Assembly (NCBI GenBank): GCA_021268355.1
Contig: JAJETY010000014.1
Location: forward strand, 1-36,644
Length of the DNA: 36,644 nucleotides
Origin: Candidatus Nitrosopumilus sp.
GTDB lineage: Archaea > Thermoproteota > Nitrososphaeria > Nitrososphaerales > Nitrosopumilaceae
Reading direction: 5' to 3'
A program made the translations under genes and the position numbers. Of the stretch, positions 8,138-16,019 are shown one piece after another (the stretch's first letter is position 1; each line of letters begins with the position of its first letter). The notes beneath the pieces were generated by a model that searched no databases, was not told the origin of the DNA, and saw nothing but the letters and a program-made list of their open reading frames with translations.

Positions 8138-8437
8138 ATGGCAACTAAGAAATCTCATGGTCGTTCACATGGATTTAAACACAAATCCAGATCAGTTATG
8201 AAGAAAGAGTCTCCTAGAGGCGTTTCATTCCTGCTGCGTGAGTACCAAGAAGGTCAGCAAGCACTTGTCATTATTGATCCTAGACAGCATAAGGGATTGC
8301 CTCACAGAAGATACCACGGTAAAGTAGGTATGATTACTAATGTAGGAAGACGTGCTGTCACACTAGATGTAAAATTAGGAAATAAATCGAAAACCTTAAT
8401 CACTAGAATGGATCACATAAAACCATTCGGTGTATAG
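8138..8437 (+). CDS. rpl21e: Ribosomal protein eL21
   Basis: A 99-aa basic large-subunit protein of the archaeal/eukaryotic eL21 family. Characteristic segments are the Lys/Arg-rich start, the central GLPHRRYHGKVGMITNVGRR region and the end GNKSKTLITRMDHIKP. It is the first gene of a tight cluster: rpo4 starts 2 bp after its stop. The order eL21, rpo4, DUF655, ksgA is conserved in many archaeal genomes. Confidence 0.95.
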   Translation: MATKKSHGRSHGFKHKSRSVMKKESPRGVSFLLREYQEGQQALVIIDPRQHKGLPHRRYHGKVGMITNVGRRAVTLDVKLGNKSKTLITRMDHIKPFGV

Positions 8438-8439
8438 TT

Positions 8440-8766
8440 ATGGAAGAAGTACAAAAGAAACAAGCCATTTCTCTTTCAGAAGTTAAAGAAATCTTAGGCA
8501 AAGTTGATCCTGAAGAAATGGATCAAATTCAACGTTGGACCTATGATTATGTTTCAAAGTTTGCATCAATTGATCCTAAAGATGCAAAAGAGATGAAAAA
8601 AAGACTCATCAAGGAATGTGAACTAACAGAAGATGAAGCTGTTGAAATTGTTAACATTAGACCAACAAGTATGGCTGAATTACGTTCTTTCACCTTTGGT
8701 TGGAAAAAATTAATTCTTGCTGAAACTCTAGAAAAAATGCTCAATATAATCAAGGAGCACTCTTAA
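8440..8766 (+). CDS. rpo4: DNA-directed RNA polymerase subunit Rpo4 (RpoF)
   Basis: A 108-aa protein of the Rpb4/RPC17 family. With Rpo7 it forms the polymerase stalk, which helps open-complex formation and contacts nascent RNA. The central ERWTYDYVSKFA-like helix (here IQRWTYDYVSKFASID) and the ELTEDEAVEIVNIRP segment (HRDC-like fold) are typical. It sits 2 bp after eL21 and 20 bp before DUF655, so the genes are probably co-transcribed. Confidence 0.93.
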   Translation: MEEVQKKQAISLSEVKEILGKVDPEEMDQIQRWTYDYVSKFASIDPKDAKEMKKRLIKECELTEDEAVEIVNIRPTSMAELRSFTFGWKKLILAETLEKMLNIIKEHS

Positions 8767-8786
8767 TTTCTTAGGAGTATTTTATT

Positions 8787-9353
8787 TTGTATAGGGCACA
8801 ATCCCCAGCTAGAAAGTATGAGGAATATGCATATGTTCTAGATTTTAATCCACGAGGAAAATCATCAACAGTTAGAGGAAGAGAAGGAATAATCATAACT
8901 GCTATTGGTGAAGATCGATTAACACTTTTAGAGATTCTTGGAATAGCAAATTCTTCATTTGAAGTAGGTGAGAAAATCTACATTGGAAAAGAAGGAAGAA
9001 CCAAAGTCCAATCAGTATTGGGTAAGATGGAATATGAAAAAATTTCTTCTGCTGCACAAAGCGAATTGCAAAATGTGGTTGAAAATATTGTAACTGAAAA
9101 TGAATCAAAATTTGTAGAATATCTGAACAAGGCACAACCCTTGACTCCGAGAATACACGCATTGGAATTGATTCCTGGAATTGGAAAAACCTACATGAAG
9201 ACTATGCTTGAAGAGCGAGAAAAGAAAAAATTTGATAGTTATGAAGATTTGCAAGAAAGAGTTGGGTTCAAAGAACCAATCAAGCACATCGCAGAGCGAA
9301 TCATGGATGAAATTACTGGAGAAAGTAGAATGAATCTCTTTGTAAAGAGATGA
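8787..9353 (+). CDS. DUF655 family protein with helix-hairpin-helix, probable nucleic acid binding
   Basis: A 188-aa protein of the archaeal DUF655 family. The N-terminal half (about 1-80) is a beta-rich segment similar to an OB-type fold. The C-terminal half contains the helix-hairpin-helix signature LIPGIGKTYMKTMLEER followed by a second hairpin around residues 155-175. The start is TTG at 8787, with a GGAG (8773-8776) upstream. Its ATGA overlap with ksgA and constant linkage to rpo4 and ksgA suggest a role in ribosome biogenesis or RNA metabolism; no biochemical function is established that I can state. Confidence 0.88.
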   Translation: MYRAQSPARKYEEYAYVLDFNPRGKSSTVRGREGIIITAIGEDRLTLLEILGIANSSFEVGEKIYIGKEGRTKVQSVLGKMEYEKISSAAQSELQNVVENIVTENESKFVEYLNKAQPLTPRIHALELIPGIGKTYMKTMLEEREKKKFDSYEDLQERVGFKEPIKHIAERIMDEITGESRMNLFVKR

Positions 9354-10054
9354 TAAAAAGAAAATTATTCGGACAACACTTTCTCAACTCACAATCCATA
9401 GCAGAATTCATTGTATCTGAGGCTCAAATCAGCAAAAATGACATTGTGTATGAGATTGGGACTGGATTGGGTGTGCTGACCCAACTATTATGTAAAAAAG
9501 CAAAAAAAGTCATCTCAGTTGACACTGATGAAAATCTAATTAGAAAAGCAAAGACTGCATTTTTTGAAATTGATAATCTTGTTTTAAAATCAGGTGATGG
9601 TTTTAAGAAAAATGATACGTTTTCAGTTTTTGTATCTAATTTGCCGTATTCTAAGAGTAAAGAAGCAATCGAATGGCTGGCTCAGAGAAAATTTTCTCAT
9701 GGAGTAATTATGGTTCAAAAAGAATTCGCGGAAAAACTTGTTGCAAAGTCTAAAGATCGCAAAGCAATTAGCATAATTGCAACAAATACACTTGAAATAA
9801 AAAAAATATCTAATGTCGGAAAGAATAATTTTTCTCCTCCACCAAAGGTTGATTCTGTCATCTTAAAAATAAAAAAGAAAAACAACATGGATAAAAAACT
9901 GATATCTACAATTAATCAAATATTTTCATACAGACGAAAAACAGTAAAAAATATTCTTAAACAGTTTAACAAGGAATCTGAAGATGAGAAACGTGTTGAT
10001 GATTTGACAGGAGATGAAATAGTAAAGCTTGCAAAACAAATTCTTGAAAAATGA
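9350..10054 (+). CDS. rsmA: 16S rRNA dimethyladenosine transferase KsgA/Dim1
   Basis: Dimethylates two adjacent adenosines in the 3'-terminal helix 45 of 16S rRNA, a late 30S assembly checkpoint. It opens with the family pattern FGQHFLNS (residues 7-14), then SAM motif I YEIGTGLGVLT (34-44), acidic SVDTD (56-60) and the catalytic NLPY (97-100). The C-terminal domain keeps the FSYRRKTVKN pattern but the protein is short (234 aa against about 260-280). The start ATG overlaps the DUF655 stop by 4 bp, and the next methyltransferase overlaps its end, so the cluster is translationally coupled. Confidence 0.93.
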   Translation: MIKRKLFGQHFLNSQSIAEFIVSEAQISKNDIVYEIGTGLGVLTQLLCKKAKKVISVDTDENLIRKAKTAFFEIDNLVLKSGDGFKKNDTFSVFVSNLPYSKSKEAIEWLAQRKFSHGVIMVQKEFAEKLVAKSKDRKAISIIATNTLEIKKISNVGKNNFSPPPKVDSVILKIKKKNNMDKKLISTINQIFSYRRKTVKNILKQFNKESEDEKRVDDLTGDEIVKLAKQILEK

Positions 10055-10565
10055 TGAATATCCTCCATCTGAGGATACATTTTTCATTGCAAACAATATT
10101 GAAAATGAGAAAGGAAAATATGCGTTAGATATTGGTAGTGGGTCTGGATATCTTACAAAGTTACTATCTGAAAATTTCTCACTTGTAGTTGGAACCGACA
10201 TTAATTGTAATGTGTTACAGCATCAGAGTACTTACAAAACTGAGAATCTTGTTTGCTGTAATGCTTCAGATGCATTAAAGATAAAATTTGATTTTATTGT
10301 GTGCAATTTGCCCTATTTGGCAACTGATGAAATATTGGATGTTGCTACAGATGGCGGTGCAGAAGGATTTGAGATTCCAAAAAAAATCTTTGATTCTGCA
10401 AAGAATAATCTAAAAGAAAATGGAAAATTTGTTTTTGTCACATCTTCTCTATCAAATTACCAAAAACTCATTGATTACGCACAAAAACTAGGATTTAAAA
10501 CACGAATTATGGCAAAAAAGAAACTCTTTTTTGAGGAACTAATTCTAGTTGAAGCAATTAACTGA
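10044..10565 (+). CDS. HemK/PrmC-like class I methyltransferase (probable release-factor methyltransferase)
   Basis: A protein of about 173 aa with the HemK2-type opening EYPPSEDTFF, SAM motif I DIGSGSGYLTKLL and the active-site motif NLPY in place of the usual NPPY. Eukaryotic and archaeal HemK2/Mtq2 proteins of this size methylate the glutamine of the GGQ motif in class 1 release factor, and that is the likely role here. I place the start at TTG 10044; TTG 10029 is also in frame, and both overlap ksgA. The stop TGA directly abuts the stop codon of the convergent dehydrogenase gene. Confidence 0.82.
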   Translation: MKNDEYPPSEDTFFIANNIENEKGKYALDIGSGSGYLTKLLSENFSLVVGTDINCNVLQHQSTYKTENLVCCNASDALKIKFDFIVCNLPYLATDEILDVATDGGAEGFEIPKKIFDSAKNNLKENGKFVFVTSSLSNYQKLIDYAQKLGFKTRIMAKKKLFFEELILVEAIN

Positions 10566-11597
10566 TTATTTCCTTAGTTTTTCTTTTGCATATGTGATAA
10601 TTGCATCAGTCATTTGTGTAGTTGTAGCGTCTCCACCAATATCCCATGTCACTGCTTTTCCTTCATTGATTACTTGTTCTGTTGCAGCAAAAATTGCATC
10701 TCTTACATCTCTTTCACCTAGATAGTCTGCCATCCAAGCTCCTGATAGAACAGTTGCAGTTGGATTCACTTTGTTTTGTCCTGCAAATTGTGGCGCACTT
10801 CCATGCGCTGCTTCAAACATTGCATAATTGTCTCCAATGTTTGCGGAGTAAATCAATCCAATAGAGCCAACAAGTGCTGATGCTAATTCAGAAATAATAT
10901 CCATGAACAAATTGGTACTAACTAGTACTGCACCATTAAACTGTTCAGTTGCAATGACCATTTGCTGTGCCATGTTGTCAATGTAAATTTCTGATAACTC
11001 AATTCCTGTGCCTTCAACTGCTTTTTGCGTCTCATCCCAGAAAATTCCGTCAGTCTGCTTTAGGATATTTCTTTTTGTAATTGCAACCATTTTTTTCATG
11101 TTGAATTTGTTTGCCCAATCTACTGCTGAATCAACTAATCTTCTACTTCCTTGTCTTGTAATTTTTCTAATTGCAATTGCAGCATCATCTGTGATTTTTG
11201 CCTCTACTCCAGTATAGAGTCCTTCAGTTGCTTCTCTGAAGCAGACACAATCAAGTTTTCTATCAGGTGTTAATCTGTCATACGTTTTAGTTGGTCTGAT
11301 GTTTGCATAAAGATCAAATTTCTGTCTTAGTGTAACTGCAACACTTCGAGGTGCACCGGGAACCGGAATTGTAGTAGTTGGACCCTTAAAACAACAGTCT
11401 GTTTCTTCTAGAATCTTCATCGTAGCATCTGGTATGTATGATGAATCTTTCCTACCATTTCTTTCCCATTGCTCAGAACCTGCCTCACAAAGAATCAATT
11501 CTGACTGAAAGTTGCACTCTTTTAGTACCTTTAGCATAGAATCTACAACTTCAGGTCCAATTCCGTCGCCTTTCATTACTGCAGCTTTTTTACTCAA
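10566..11597 (-). CDS. Isocitrate/isopropylmalate dehydrogenase family protein, probably isocitrate dehydrogenase
   Basis: A 343-aa beta-decarboxylating dehydrogenase. It shows GDGIGPEV near the start, LRQKFDLYANIRP, REATEGLYTGVE, and the cofactor-loop region HGSAPQFAGQNKVNPTA. REATEGLYTGVE and the Ser/Arg of RSVAVTLRQ favour isocitrate as substrate; in bacterial enzymes this stretch reads SLNVALRQ, so the Asn that contacts isocitrate is Ala here. The loop after HGSAP has QF rather than the KY typical of NADP enzymes, so NAD or mixed use is possible. The start is TTG 11597 with a TATA-like ATTAAATAAT (11621-11630) about 28 bp upstream. 3-isopropylmalate or homoisocitrate dehydrogenase remain alternatives. 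Confidence 0.82.
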   Translation of the reverse strand: MSKKAAVMKGDGIGPEVVDSMLKVLKECNFQSELILCEAGSEQWERNGRKDSSYIPDATMKILEETDCCFKGPTTTIPVPGAPRSVAVTLRQKFDLYANIRPTKTYDRLTPDRKLDCVCFREATEGLYTGVEAKITDDAAIAIRKITRQGSRRLVDSAVDWANKFNMKKMVAITKRNILKQTDGIFWDETQKAVEGTGIELSEIYIDNMAQQMVIATEQFNGAVLVSTNLFMDIISELASALVGSIGLIYSANIGDNYAMFEAAHGSAPQFAGQNKVNPTATVLSGAWMADYLGERDVRDAIFAATEQVINEGKAVTWDIGGDATTTQMTDAIITYAKEKLRK

Positions 11598-11620
11598 AAC
11601 TGCAGGTTTTTGAGGAGTTT

Positions 11621-11630
11621 ATTATTTAAT
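11621..11630 (-). promoter_or_regulatory. TATA box candidate for the isocitrate dehydrogenase-family gene
   Basis: On the minus strand ATTAAATAAT is centred about 28 bp before the TTG start at 11597, which supports that start over the in-frame ATG at 11576. Confidence 0.5.
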
Positions 11631-11676
11631 TCTACCTTGATTGGAAATGATTTCTAAATGGAATCTATAGAGATGG

Positions 11677-11683
11677 TTTAATA
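11677..11683 (+). promoter_or_regulatory. TATA box candidate for the metallophosphoesterase gene
   Basis: TTTAATA centred about 28 bp before the ATG at 11708 fits a leaderless transcript. Confidence 0.45.
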
Positions 11684-11707
11684 GCCATTTTTGTAAAATC
11701 ATTTTAA

Positions 11708-12466
11708 ATGAAAATAGTTCAAATTTCTGATCTTCATGTTGGTTCACAGTTCTTAGAGGAGAAATTCAACATACTGGTTGATGAAATTAATGAATTGAAT
11801 CCTGATGTAATTGTAATTACAGGTGATTTGACAAACGAAGGTTTGATGAAAGAATATGAAAAATGTAAATCTCTACTAGAAAAGTTTAACACAAAAAAAA
11901 TTATTGCAATTAGTGGAAATCATGATTATAGAAACACTGGGTATCTCTTATTCAAAAAATTTTTTCCATTTCAAACTGTTAATGAATTGGGAGATGATGT
12001 AGTTCTAGTTACCGTAGGTACTGCCAGACCTGATAGAAATGAAGGGGAAGTTGGATACAGGCAAAATCTATGGCTTGAAAGAACCATGAGAAAATACAAA
12101 GATAAGATAAAGATTGTTGCCATGCATCACCATCTAATCGCAATTCCTGATACTGGTTCTGATCAACTTACAGTGGTTGACGCAGGTGATGTTTTGAGAA
12201 CTATTTTGGATTCAAAAGTAGATGTTGTTTTATGTGGTCACAAACACAGACCATGGGCTTGGAATTTTGGAACTCTAACAGTTGTAAACGCAGGAACTGC
12301 AACATCTGAGAGAGTACGTGGATTGTTTGAAAATGCCTACAATATTCTATCAATTGAAAACAAAAAAGTTCAAGTTGATCTCAAAATCGTAGGCGGAAAA
12401 CGTGTCCCTATTGATGAAATTGTGAAGAATTACAACCAATTTCATGATGAATTAGAACACCATTAA
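11708..12466 (+). CDS. Calcineurin-like metallophosphoesterase (CpdA-like)
   Basis: A 252-aa two-metal phosphoesterase. All metal-binding motifs are visible: DLH (D8, H10), GDLT (G39-D40), GNHD (N71, H72), a histidine-rich AMHHHLIAIP segment (around 140) and GHKHRPW with two His. The order matches the cAMP phosphodiesterase CpdA and related class III enzymes. There is no signal peptide, so it acts in the cytoplasm. The substrate could be a cyclic nucleotide or another phosphodiester. It is a single gene with its own promoter, upstream of tRNA-Ser. Confidence 0.87.
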   Translation: MKIVQISDLHVGSQFLEEKFNILVDEINELNPDVIVITGDLTNEGLMKEYEKCKSLLEKFNTKKIIAISGNHDYRNTGYLLFKKFFPFQTVNELGDDVVLVTVGTARPDRNEGEVGYRQNLWLERTMRKYKDKIKIVAMHHHLIAIPDTGSDQLTVVDAGDVLRTILDSKVDVVLCGHKHRPWAWNFGTLTVVNAGTATSERVRGLFENAYNILSIENKKVQVDLKIVGGKRVPIDEIVKNYNQFHDELEHH

Positions 12467-12523
12467 AGCCAAAAATTTTGTCAAAGTTTGACTTATTTAC
12501 AGATTAATTCTAGGCATCTTTGT

Positions 12524-12610
12524 GCGGGGGTCGCCTAGCCTGGTAGGGCGTGGGATTGCTAATCCCATGTCAGCAATGACTCGGGGGTTCAAATCCCCCT
12601 CCCCGCGCCA
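12524..12610 (+). tRNA. tRNA-Ser (GCT), CCA encoded
   Basis: A full cloverleaf: acceptor GCGGGGG pairs with TCCCCGC (one G-T), anticodon stem TGGGA/TCCCA encloses the loop TTGCTAA with anticodon GCT (codons AGC/AGU), and the long variable arm (GTCA/TGAC) is diagnostic of the serine class. The T arm is GGGGG-TTCAAAT-CCCCC. The discriminator is G12607, as expected for serine, and CCA is encoded at 12608-12610. No intron. Confidence 0.95.
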
Positions 12611-12645
12611 TTAAAACTTAATAGACCGATTTGGAAAGTTTTTTC

Positions 12646-12807
12646 ATGGGACGAAGAAAAACTCAAAAAATTATACGCACAGGTCCTAAAAATGCAACAA
12701 CTGGCATGTGCCCTCTGTGTAAAACAATTGGTAAAATTTTCATCTTGGGCTCTCCTGGTGAAGAGCGTGCAAAATGTGAAAAATGTCGTCAAGAGTTTGA
12801 ATTATAG
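12646..12807 (+). CDS. Small zinc-ribbon protein (53 aa), possibly Elf1-like
   Basis: A 53-residue protein with a basic N-terminus (MGRRKTQKIIRTG) and two CxxC knuckles, C22-C25 and C44-C47, that would bind one zinc ion. The layout (basic start, then CPxC, about 18 residues, CxxC) recalls the archaeal homologue of elongation factor Elf1, but the match is not strong enough to name it. A TTAAAACTTA lies 26-35 bp before the ATG, just after tRNA-Ser. No other reading frame or RNA explains the conserved cysteine spacing. Confidence 0.75.
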   Translation: MGRRKTQKIIRTGPKNATTGMCPLCKTIGKIFILGSPGEERAKCEKCRQEFEL

Positions 12808-12880
12808 TCCAAAAAGCTTACCTACCCATCAAATTATTTACCCATAACTTTTTAAGACAAATTTTTCTTGATAGATAATC

Positions 12881-13051
12881 ATGAGTTCAGAAGCTGAAAC
12901 CATCTATGAAAGAGTTGCAAAACTTGAAGATGAAATTGCATTACTCAGAAGCGAAGTCGACATCCTCAAAAAAGCATTGAGAAACAAAATTGCTCGTCAT
13001 GAAATCTCTATGATTAAGAAAGGACAAGACATAGATTCTATTATTGATTAA
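12881..13051 (+). CDS. Small coiled-coil protein (56 aa), unknown function
   Basis: A 56-residue protein. Residues 8-37 show a regular heptad pattern of hydrophobic residues (V12, L15, I19, L22, V26, I29, L30) among Glu and Lys, typical of a short parallel coiled coil, followed by a basic stretch and IDSIID at the end. A TTTTTAAG element about 28 bp upstream supports expression. The stop codon shares TTAA (13048-13051) with the stop of the convergent SirB1-like gene. It could be a dimerising partner of a larger protein; no family is recognised. Confidence 0.7.
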   Translation: MSSEAETIYERVAKLEDEIALLRSEVDILKKALRNKIARHEISMIKKGQDIDSIID

Positions 13052-13866
13052 TTTTTTGTCTTTATACTTCTAATCAATTCTAAAATAAAATCTACATCTT
13101 CTGCATTTGGATTTATTTCCAAATATTTATTCAAATATTTTAAAGCACTATCAGAATTTAGTAATCTTTCTTCTAAAATTCCCTTATCCCTTATGTCGTC
13201 TGGTGATTCAGGTTCAATTGCTAAAACCATATTGACACAACGAAGTGCTTTATCATAAACAAATGATTGAACATAGGAATTTTTCAAATTTCGAGTCAGT
13301 CTAAGTAGAATTTGTTCGGATGTTATCTCATCTAAGAATTCTGGTTTGAATTCTATCTCCCCACCATAATTTGTATCTAAGATTTCTTGCAAATCATCAA
13401 TATCTAATAGTCGACCATCATAGAATGGGTCAAGAATCATCTCTTCGTTATACTTTACCAGAATGTGACTCGGAAATCCTACAATTTTGAGATCCAATCC
13501 GATGTATTTTGCAACTTCTACATAAAGAATTGAAATGGTTATTGGAAGTCCTGTCTTTTTGTCTATAACTTCATTGAGAAAATTATTTTTTGGATTGTAA
13601 TAATCATCATCGTCTCCACTATATCCTAGATTCTCAAAGAGGTGTTCGTTAAGCATTGAAATTAGATAAGTTGGATTTTTGACCTCGTTGATAGACTCCT
13701 TAAGAGACATTCCTATCTTGGTAATCTTTTCAATATACTTTTCTATGTCCAGGTCTGGGTATTCTAGAATCTGTGCAAATTTGAGACATTTTTCAACTAG
13801 ATTGAAATTTGGATTTTTTACAAACGCAAACCATTCTGCAACAAATGGATCAAACTCTTTTTCCAA
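13048..13866 (-). CDS. SirB1-like protein with transglutaminase-type fold and TPR-like C-terminus
   Basis: A 272-aa protein of the SirB1 family. The core segment runs from KKTGLPITISILYVEVA through IGLDLKIVGFPSHILVKY to ILDPFYDGRLL, the pattern of the transglutaminase-like SirB1 domain. The nucleophile Cys of true transglutaminases is not seen, as is usual in this family. The last 80 residues are helical with a TPR-like repeat (YDKALRCVNMVLAIEPESP, then SALKYLNKYLEINPNAED). The start is TTG at 13866, only 3 bp after the stop of the 406-aa gene, so the two are probably one operon. In bacteria SirB1 homologues often neighbour prmC; the molecular role is unknown. Confidence 0.8.
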   Translation of the reverse strand: MEKEFDPFVAEWFAFVKNPNFNLVEKCLKFAQILEYPDLDIEKYIEKITKIGMSLKESINEVKNPTYLISMLNEHLFENLGYSGDDDDYYNPKNNFLNEVIDKKTGLPITISILYVEVAKYIGLDLKIVGFPSHILVKYNEEMILDPFYDGRLLDIDDLQEILDTNYGGEIEFKPEFLDEITSEQILLRLTRNLKNSYVQSFVYDKALRCVNMVLAIEPESPDDIRDKGILEERLLNSDSALKYLNKYLEINPNAEDVDFILELIRSIKTKN

Positions 13867-13869
13867 TTA

Positions 13870-15090
13870 TTACTGACTCAACTTCTCAAGGTATAGTTGA
13901 GGATCCCTTATTTCCAGTGTGTCTGGTGGATTTTGAATGATTTTTTCAAATGAATTTACGCCTAGATTGTCATAAATTGCGTCTACAAAATTAATTCCTA
14001 AATTTTTTTGCGACTCAAAGATATTCCAATCAATTCCCTTAAACACGGTTAGATAATTTTCAAAGTCTGGGTCACCTTTGAGAGTCTTTTTGATAACAAA
14101 GTTTGCCATTCCTTGAATGATCATCATTGCAGAATATTGGTCTTGTCTTGGTTTTAGCCATTGACTGTAAATTTCAGATAACTGTGGAATCATTTCAGAT
14201 AGTTTTGTGTCAATTTGACCTTGTTTTGTTGCCATTCTGTCTTCAGGTAATGTTCCAAGAATAAAATTTTCTGGATTCAATATGAAAAACAAATTTGCTC
14301 TTTTTGCAATTGGGAATTCATTTGGAACATCTTCTAAATTCATGTATTCAAAAATTTGTGAAAGAGTAGAGTCATCTAATTCTAAAATAACTTTTGCAAG
14401 ATCTTCATAAATTTCATTGACTCTGATTACAGCTTGCTTGTTATTTTCATGTACTTTCTTTTGAATGGCATGAATTGATTCTTCTAATAATGCCATTTTC
14501 ACCGCACCCAAGTAACTTGATTTGATTTGCTCAAAATTTGATTCGTATGGCTCACCTTTTTTGTACAATTTGATTTTTGGTAAAATAGATAAAAATAATT
14601 TATTTAAAAATATTGTATTATCTAGATAGTCTCCAAATGTAACTGAAATTTTTGAAATGTAATTTTTTGCATAAGTGGAGTAGACTAAAAATCTTACAGT
14701 GTCTCCTTTCATCAAACTTGCAATTTTGCCCTTGTCTTCTTTTGAAATTGCGTCAACTAATGAATCAACAAACTGTCTTGCGTTATCATTTGTAAAAATT
14801 CTACTTCCCTTTAATTTTTTTAATTCAATTAATTCTGGAAATTTGATCTCTGTGTCTTCAGGAACTTTTAGACCTGTGAATTCAGAGATTTTTTGTTTCA
14901 TTTCTGGGAAAATCTTTTCGGTGATTGATTCTAAAGAGTCAAAATTGAAGTTAAATGAAGGATCTTCGTCAATTTTTGAGGCTAATTCTGAATTCTCTTT
15001 CTCTTCGTTAATCTCTACTCCAAGCTGATCAATTAGTGCCTCTGCAAATTCATCAAACTCTGCCATTCCTTTTCTTTCATTAAACTCCAT
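13870..15090 (-). CDS. Unknown 406-aa helical protein, partner of the SirB1-like gene
   Basis: I do not recognise a family. The protein is largely alpha-helical by composition, with an acidic N-terminus (about residues 11-60), no signal peptide and no membrane segment. An EExxH stretch, EESIH (203-207), lies in a helix and could bind a metal, but no second ExxH or HExxH is present. The C-terminal part has a PRQDQYSAMMIIQGMANFV helix (314-332). The start may be ATG 15090 or the in-frame ATG 15066. It is the first gene of a two-gene minus-strand unit with the SirB1-like protein and is divergent from the zinc-ribbon methyltransferase. Confidence 0.75.
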   Translation of the reverse strand: MEFNERKGMAEFDEFAEALIDQLGVEINEEKENSELASKIDEDPSFNFNFDSLESITEKIFPEMKQKISEFTGLKVPEDTEIKFPELIELKKLKGSRIFTNDNARQFVDSLVDAISKEDKGKIASLMKGDTVRFLVYSTYAKNYISKISVTFGDYLDNTIFLNKLFLSILPKIKLYKKGEPYESNFEQIKSSYLGAVKMALLEESIHAIQKKVHENNKQAVIRVNEIYEDLAKVILELDDSTLSQIFEYMNLEDVPNEFPIAKRANLFFILNPENFILGTLPEDRMATKQGQIDTKLSEMIPQLSEIYSQWLKPRQDQYSAMMIIQGMANFVIKKTLKGDPDFENYLTVFKGIDWNIFESQKNLGINFVDAIYDNLGVNSFEKIIQNPPDTLEIRDPQLYLEKLSQ

Positions 15091-15152
15091 TTAATATTAT
15101 CCTGATTTTCGTTTCAAAGAAATTATTAGCATCCCTATACTAGATTTGTAAA

Positions 15153-16019
15153 ATGCATGAATCAAGTTTGGAATTTTTGCGATGTGTAAATTGTGGTGCC
15201 AAACTAGAACTGGATGTATTTGAATCTCAAAGAGAAATCGAAGAAGGATTTATTCATTGCAAAAAATGTAAGTTACAATTTCCAATAATTCAAAAAGTTC
15301 CTATTTTGTGGAATGATTTTTCCAAATATCTTTCTTCTCGAGTGCTTCTTGGAGGAAAACTCTACAAACTAACTCATTCAAACAAACTCAAGGACTTTGT
15401 AAAAAAATCTCTTAAGACTAAAGACAATGATCGAAGTAATCTTGAAGAAAAGTGGGCAAGAGTATACCAAAACAGTAAAACTTCGAAATTCTATTCAACA
15501 ATTAAAAAGAATTTGGATTCTCTTCCATCATCAAAGTTTGTTTTAGAGCACGGTTGCTCTATAGGAATCATTGATAGCCATCTGGCTAATTCTTCAGAGT
15601 TTGTTTTTGGTATAGATCGTTCCTTTAGTGCAATACAAGTTGCAAAAAAACAATTCAAAGACAACTTGGATTATTTTGTTGCAGATTCGCCAAGTCCTGT
15701 ATTTGGTAAATTGAAATTTGATTTGGTTTTGGCTCTAAATGTTTTAGAGATAATTGAACCAGAAATTTTACTCAATACCGTTTCAAAACAAATCAGTAAA
15801 GGATATTTTGTAATCTCTGATCCATATGATTTTGATAGAGGTGCCAACTCTGTGAAAAATCCTGTAGATGCATCTAGTTTACGCCTTAATTTGAATAATT
15901 TGGGCTTTAAAATTTCAAACTCTACAAAAAAACCATCATTCATTCCATGGAATCTAAAAATTAATTCACGGACTACTTTGAACTACAAAGTGGATTTGGT
16001 CATTGCACAAAAATACTAA
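15153..16019 (+). CDS. SAM-dependent methyltransferase with N-terminal zinc ribbon
   Basis: A 288-aa protein. The N-terminus is a Trm112-like zinc ribbon with C11-C14 and C36-C39, ending in the typical FPIIQKVPILW. After a linker (about 55-125) comes a class I methyltransferase core: motif I LEHGCSIGIIDSHL with acidic IDRS after the second strand, then DLVLALNVLEII as motif IV. Such ribbon-methyltransferase fusions act on small molecules, lipids or proteins; the substrate cannot be told. It ends in a CTAA overlap with the convergent cupredoxin-like gene. Confidence 0.8.
   Translation: MHESSLEFLRCVNCGAKLELDVFESQREIEEGFIHCKKCKLQFPIIQKVPILWNDFSKYLSSRVLLGGKLYKLTHSNKLKDFVKKSLKTKDNDRSNLEEKWARVYQNSKTSKFYSTIKKNLDSLPSSKFVLEHGCSIGIIDSHLANSSEFVFGIDRSFSAIQVAKKQFKDNLDYFVADSPSPVFGKLKFDLVLALNVLEIIEPEILLNTVSKQISKGYFVISDPYDFDRGANSVKNPVDASSLRLNLNNLGFKISNSTKKPSFIPWNLKINSRTTLNYKVDLVIAQKY

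Noticed and set aside
13951-15090. Zinc protease in the 406-aa protein because of EESIH.
   Set aside because: The motif is not HExxH, and no further ligands follow at the usual spacing.
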